A stretch of DNA of 64,000 nucleotides. Source: Microbacterium sp. EYE_78 (GTDB lineage: Bacteria; Actinomycetota; Actinomycetes; Actinomycetales; Microbacteriaceae). The notes under the pieces were generated by a model that worked only from the letters and a program-made list of their open reading frames with translations, had not been told where the DNA came from and searched no databases. The DNA is taken from assembly GCF_023149035.1 (NCBI RefSeq), contig NZ_JAHXMY010000001.1:248001-312000 (forward strand), in the 5' to 3' direction. Below are positions 61,267 to 64,000 of the stretch, one piece after another (within the stretch, counting starts at the first letter, position 1; every line of letters starts with the position of its first letter). The translations under genes and the position numbers were made by a program.

Positions 61267-62703
61267 ATGCCCGCCACCGCTGCCATCTACTGCCGGATCA
61301 GCCGCGATGCGGAGGGGGAGGCAGTCGGCGTAGCCAACCAAGAGGCCACCTGCCGCGCTCTCGCCGAGGCTGCGGGCCTGGAGGTCGTCAAGGTCTACAC
61401 AGACAATGACCGGGGCGCGTCTAGCCTCTCGAAGAAGAGTCGGCCCGACTTCGAGGCCATGGTCAGGGCTGCGACCGAGGGCGAGTTCGGCACGATCATC
61501 GCCTACAGCATGAGCCGGGTTACCCGCCGCCCCAAGGAGTGGGAAACCCTGATCGACCTCGCCGGTAAGCAAGGGGTCCGATTTCTGTACAAGGTATCCC
61601 CCGAATACGACCTCAGTACGGCTGATGGCAGGGCTACGGCTCGCACCGTCGCCGCCTGGGATGCCGCAGAAGCTGAGCGAACCGGCGAGCGTGTCCGCCA
61701 TGCTCTCGCCGCCAAGGTAGCGAAGGGCGTCGATCCTGGGGGTAATCGCCCGTTCGGCTTTGAACCCTCCCGCATGGAGATTCGCGAGCCAGAGGCGCAG
61801 TACATCCGCGAGGCGTACCGGCGAGTGCTCGATGAGGGACAGGCAATCTACGCCGTAGCTAAGTGGCTCTCGACCGAAGGTGTGCCGACTGCAGGCACGG
61901 CAGAGCTGTGGACACCTCGCGCTGTACGCGCCCTCCTCATGAGACCTCGGAACGCTGGGATGCTCGTCGTGAAGGGCCAGGAGGTCGAGGACTCGAAGCT
62001 GCCCGCCATAGTCACGCGCGAACGGTACGAGGAAATGATGGCGGTCCTCAGCGACCCCGACCGGAAACCGAAGCGGGGCAGGCGAGCACAGGCCCTCCTC
62101 TCCGGGATCGCGACGTGCTCGGTCTGCGGCTACTCACTCACAGCGGCGACCTCTCGGAAAGGCAAACGGAAAGACGGCACCGTCCGCGCGTACGAAATCT
62201 ACCGCTGTTCCAACAATCAACCTGTAGGCCGGGGCACCCATCCCTCGATACAGCGAGAGATTCTCGACGCGAAGGTCGAGGTCGCGGTCATCGAGCACTT
62301 CATACATGCGAAAGACGAGACCCCTTCCCTCGACGCCCTCAGCATGGACGCCGTGGCTGCTGAGCTACGAGACCTCGATGAGCGCAAGCAAGATGTGCTG
62401 AGCGGCCTGCAGATGGGTCTCAAGATGTCGGACCTCCGGGAGCACCTGCAGCCGATCCTGGACGCTCAGAAAACCGCTGAGGAGCGTAGGGACGCGATCC
62501 TGCGACAGAGCGTGCGTGCCCGCGTTATCGCCCAGGTGAGCGCCCTCCTACCGGGGTCGTGGCTCGCCACCGGGCTGCGAATCGGAAGCATCACAAACAC
62601 TCTCCCTCTTGACCAGAAGCGAGAACTCATCCGCGCTCTCTTCGACGTGACGCTAGAGCCTGGAAGCGATGAGGACAGGGTGAAGCTCACGCCCAAGAGC
62701 TAA
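61267..62703 (+). CDS. Large serine recombinase (phage-type integrase)
   Basis: The 478-residue protein has a resolvase catalytic domain (residues 1 to about 150): AAIYCRISRDAEGEAVGVAN (nucleophile Ser 12), DRGASSLSKKSRPDFEAM, AYSMSRVTRRPKEW and SPEYDLSTADGRATARTVAA. The recombinase domain has AKVAKGVDPGGNRPFGFEP (about 155-173), and the zinc ribbon has ATCSVCGYSLTAA with YRCSN (about 283-320). A coiled-coil C-terminus follows. Such enzymes insert phages or ICEs at attB by 2-bp staggered exchange. TAATTT (61254-61259) lies 7 nt before the ATG and overlaps the preceding stop. Confidence 0.95.
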   Translation: MPATAAIYCRISRDAEGEAVGVANQEATCRALAEAAGLEVVKVYTDNDRGASSLSKKSRPDFEAMVRAATEGEFGTIIAYSMSRVTRRPKEWETLIDLAGKQGVRFLYKVSPEYDLSTADGRATARTVAAWDAAEAERTGERVRHALAAKVAKGVDPGGNRPFGFEPSRMEIREPEAQYIREAYRRVLDEGQAIYAVAKWLSTEGVPTAGTAELWTPRAVRALLMRPRNAGMLVVKGQEVEDSKLPAIVTRERYEEMMAVLSDPDRKPKRGRRAQALLSGIATCSVCGYSLTAATSRKGKRKDGTVRAYEIYRCSNNQPVGRGTHPSIQREILDAKVEVAVIEHFIHAKDETPSLDALSMDAVAAELRDLDERKQDVLSGLQMGLKMSDLREHLQPILDAQKTAEERRDAILRQSVRARVIAQVSALLPGSWLATGLRIGSITNTLPLDQKRELIRALFDVTLEPGSDEDRVKLTPKS

Positions 62704-62771
62704 ACGCCGGTTGTCCCCAGCACCGATTTCCTGTGGATAACTACATCGATGTGATTCGTTACCAATCTGTG

Positions 62772-62793
62772 ACCGTTGCACTCGTGCAACGGT
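62772..62793. repeat. 22-bp inverted repeat with 2-nt centre (candidate recombination site)
   Basis: ACCGTTGCAC (62772-62781) and GTGCAACGGT (62784-62793) are perfect 10-bp arms around the dinucleotide TC. A related half-site, GCATGCAACGGTAGG, lies near 62974-62988. Serine recombinases exchange strands at a central 2-bp overlap, so this is a candidate crossover site. Confidence 0.55.
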
Positions 62794-63123
62794 TATGTAG
62801 GCCCGGATGTTGGCTCGAAATCGTGAGGTGGAACCAAAGGTCGGGACCTTGAAGGGGTGCGACGGCACGGAATCCGCTAGCAGGTGCATCCCAGGTGTAC
62901 CCGAAAGGTGTAGCCGATGGAGCTTTCCCACAAGGAGTAACGGGACTACTCCCCGTCACTCCAAACGTGCACGCATGCAACGGTAGGACGGGTGCGGAAC
63001 CCACAGCCTAGGCACGGTGTCGCACCCGGAACGTAGACTCTAGGCAAGCGAGAACCCCCCACCAAGAGTTGCCAGTGACGCGGCGATGAGGGGTTCCCGT
63101 AGTTGTATGGCGACCTTCGTCAA

Positions 63124-63137
63124 CAGTGCACGCACTG
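63124..63137. repeat. 14-bp inverted repeat with 2-nt centre
   Basis: CAGTGC and GCACTG (6-bp arms) flank the dinucleotide AC. The GTGC/GCAC core also appears in the two other inverted repeats of this stretch. Confidence 0.45.
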
Positions 63138-63149
63138 AGAGACAGGGCC

Positions 63150-63189
63150 ACAGGGATCGCCTGGAGTTGCACCTCTGGGCGGTCCCTGT
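63150..63189. terminator. Strong hairpin, possible terminator or structured RNA
   Basis: ACAGGGATCGCC (63150-63161) and GGCGGTCCCTGT (63178-63189) pair over 12 bp with one G-T, and an inner GAG/CTC lies inside the 16-nt loop. It could end transcription from either recombinase gene. No long T tract follows. Confidence 0.5.
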
Positions 63190-63195
63190 TCTACC

Positions 63196-63306
63196 TTACG
63201 TCGCCTGCACTAGATAGTGCACCGTACCCCAGACATCGGGCTGGTCGTCGTCGCCGTCAGCGAGCACCTCAAGATGGCGCGCGGCGACTACTGACAGCGA
63301 CATCAT
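63196..63306 (-). CDS. Possible small ORF, 36 codons (weak)
   Basis: An ATG at 63306 (and another at 63303) after a GGGGGAGTG stretch opens 36 codons beginning MMSLSVVAARHLEVLADGDD and ending VWGTVHYLVQAT. It overlaps the 63206-63221 inverted repeat at its end. No family is seen and the length is within chance for this composition. Confidence 0.2.
   Translation of the reverse strand: MMSLSVVAARHLEVLADGDDDQPDVWGTVHYLVQAT
63206..63221. repeat. 16-bp inverted repeat with 2-nt centre
   Basis: TGCACTA (63206-63212) and TAGTGCA (63215-63221) flank the dinucleotide GA. The repeat is about 150 bp from the small recombinase gene and shares the TGCAC/GTGCA core with the 62772 repeat. Confidence 0.5.
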
Positions 63307-63361
63307 CACGGGCACTCCCCCGTACGACAGCGTTCGTCCACGGCCCGAGTGCCCTCTCCGA

Positions 63362-63964
63362 CTACGCGGACTCCAGCGCCCTGTAGACGCTCGCACGGCT
63401 CACTCCGAGACTGCTCGTGATCCAAGCAATGGTCTTACCCTCGGCGCGCAGAGTCTTGGCTGCAGCGACCTTCTCAGGGGTGAGGGCGGTCTTAGCCCGG
63501 GGCTTGCGCTCCCCGTTGGCTGCTCGCGCTGCTCTACCCTCTGCAGCGCGCTCCTTGATCATTTCGCGCTCCCACTGAGCGACAGACAACATGATGTTCC
63601 TCAGTAGTGTGCCCGTGATCCCTTCGAACTCCTCACCCTCCTTCAAGCTCCTGACGCGGATGCCCTTCTTCTCCAGGTCCTCGAAGGTCTGGAGGACACC
63701 GAGCACGGTGCGTCCAAGACGGTCCAGCGAGCTGACGCAAACGATGTCGCCACGCCTCGCCCTCCTGAGAAGGGCCGTCAGTCCGGGGCGGTCCATCGTC
63801 TTGCCGCTCATCTTGTCCTCGAAGATGTGATCCTCGATGTCGTCGGCGGGTACTCCCCGTTTGAGGAGGGCGGCGGTCAGGTCTTCCGTCTGCCGCGCAT
63901 AGGACTGCTGCACACTACTGACGCGCCGGTATCCCCACACGTAACCCTGCTGCTCATCGCTCAT
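63362..63964 (-). CDS. Small serine recombinase (resolvase/invertase type)
   Basis: The 200-residue protein has the catalytic domain (GYRRVSSVQQSYARQTEDL with the nucleophile Ser near residue 16; FEDKMSGKTMDRPGLTALL; VSSLDRLGRTVLGVLQTFEDL; WEREMIKERAAEG). A C-terminal Hin-type HTH follows (ALTPEKVAAAKTLRAEGKTI, SLGVSRASVYRAL). It could invert or resolve DNA at the nearby symmetric sites. TACGCT (63976-63971) lies 6 nt before the ATG. Confidence 0.94.
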   Translation of the reverse strand: MSDEQQGYVWGYRRVSSVQQSYARQTEDLTAALLKRGVPADDIEDHIFEDKMSGKTMDRPGLTALLRRARRGDIVCVSSLDRLGRTVLGVLQTFEDLEKKGIRVRSLKEGEEFEGITGTLLRNIMLSVAQWEREMIKERAAEGRAARAANGERKPRAKTALTPEKVAAAKTLRAEGKTIAWITSSLGVSRASVYRALESA

Positions 63965-64000
63965 GGGCAGAGCGTATCATCTGCTGACCCTGTGACTCAA

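Larger units (their letters stand above)
62704..63361. other. 658-bp gene-free stretch between two serine recombinases
   Basis: No convincing gene is seen, but the stretch is rich in symmetry. It holds three inverted repeats with 2-nt centres (62772-62793, 63124-63137, 63206-63221), three AGGTG(T/C)A direct repeats (62882-62888, 62893-62899, 62906-62912) and a strong hairpin at 63150-63189. There is also a GGGTGCG/CGCACCC pair (62990-62996, 63021-63027). The layout fits att or recombination sites plus regulation. A 36-codon ORF overlaps its right part. Confidence 0.6.
61257..64000. mobile_element. Left end of an integrative element with two serine recombinases
   Basis: The large serine integrase starts 10 bp after the siderophore-interacting gene; a 658-bp region of inverted repeats and a small serine recombinase follow. 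This segment differs from the rest in codon use, with more A/T-ending codons (AAA, ATA, AGA appear). The right end is outside the window. Whether this is a prophage, an ICE or a degenerate island cannot be told. Confidence 0.65.

Noticed and set aside
62990..63027. GGGTGCG/CGCACCC pair considered as a tRNA acceptor stem
   Set aside because: Only about 38 nt lie between the arms' outer ends, far too short for a tRNA, and no D- or T-arm sequences are present.

Overview
The window is about 64 kb of very GC-rich DNA, roughly 70 percent by eye. Genes are tightly packed, with many GTG and TTG starts and overlapping start/stop codons of the ATGA or GTGA type. Gene content points to an actinobacterium of the Microbacteriaceae, most likely Microbacterium or a close relative. 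The evidence is a ResB/CcsB cytochrome c maturation operon, an archaeal-type AspRS, a 32-residue bS22-like ribosomal protein next to a small HTH protein, an iron box of the IdeR/DtxR type, and frequent GGATGC/GCATCC hexamers. The genus is inference. There are no rRNA or tRNA genes and no CRISPR array.

Layout. 1-1.6 kb: start of a sugar ABC transporter gene and its LacI-type regulator, with operators. 1.6-7.2 kb: DUF1206 membrane protein, cobalamin-dependent methionine synthase (metH) and o-succinylbenzoate synthase (menC). 7.2-13.1 kb: TetR regulator divergent from an efflux pair (MMPL/RND protein with an ABC-like C-terminal domain, then a YhgE/Pip protein). 13.1-18.8 kb: six-gene minus-strand operon for cytochrome c maturation (phosphatase, TlpA-like thioredoxin, CcdA, ResB, CcsB) ending in an AlaX-type tRNA editing protein. 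18.9-22.3 kb: DedA, aspS, MscS. 22.4-26.4 kb: four-gene polyamine/iron-type ABC importer. 26.4-30.1 kb: Dabb and glutaredoxin-like proteins, bS22, small HTH, ArsR, and a TrkH/TrkA potassium system. 30.1-35.2 kb: MarR/MFS pair, proC, alpha/beta hydrolase, tadA, upp. 35.2-42.8 kb: 1174-residue nuclease-helicase, nadE, PPTase-like protein, nucleosidase and small proteins. 42.8-53.4 kb: phosphotransferase, two-component system, sbcC/sbcD, a frameshifted DHA2 transporter and small proteins. 53.4-56.6 kb: a cysteine-codon leader ORF, an orphan winged-helix regulator, a DNA glycosylase and a hydrolase. 56.6-61.3 kb: a ferric-siderophore ABC importer divergent from a siderophore-interacting protein, with one iron box between. 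61.26 kb to the end: left end of a mobile element with a large serine integrase and a small serine recombinase.

Three signals stand out. First, a strong promoter drives a leaderless 33-codon ORF ending Met-Cys-Cys-Arg-Met-Cys-Arg, followed by a stable hairpin; it looks like a cysteine-responsive attenuator upstream of an orphan regulator. Second, about twenty genes carry a TANNNT hexamer 6-8 nt before the start codon, which implies widespread leaderless transcription and fixes several starts. Third, the gene-free stretch between the two serine recombinases carries three inverted repeats, each with a 2-nt centre, a plausible layout for serine-recombinase sites. Other points are the degenerate ABC-like domain on the MMPL pump, a one-base frameshift in a 7-G tract of the DHA2 transporter, and an alpha/beta hydrolase with Asn at its nucleophile position.
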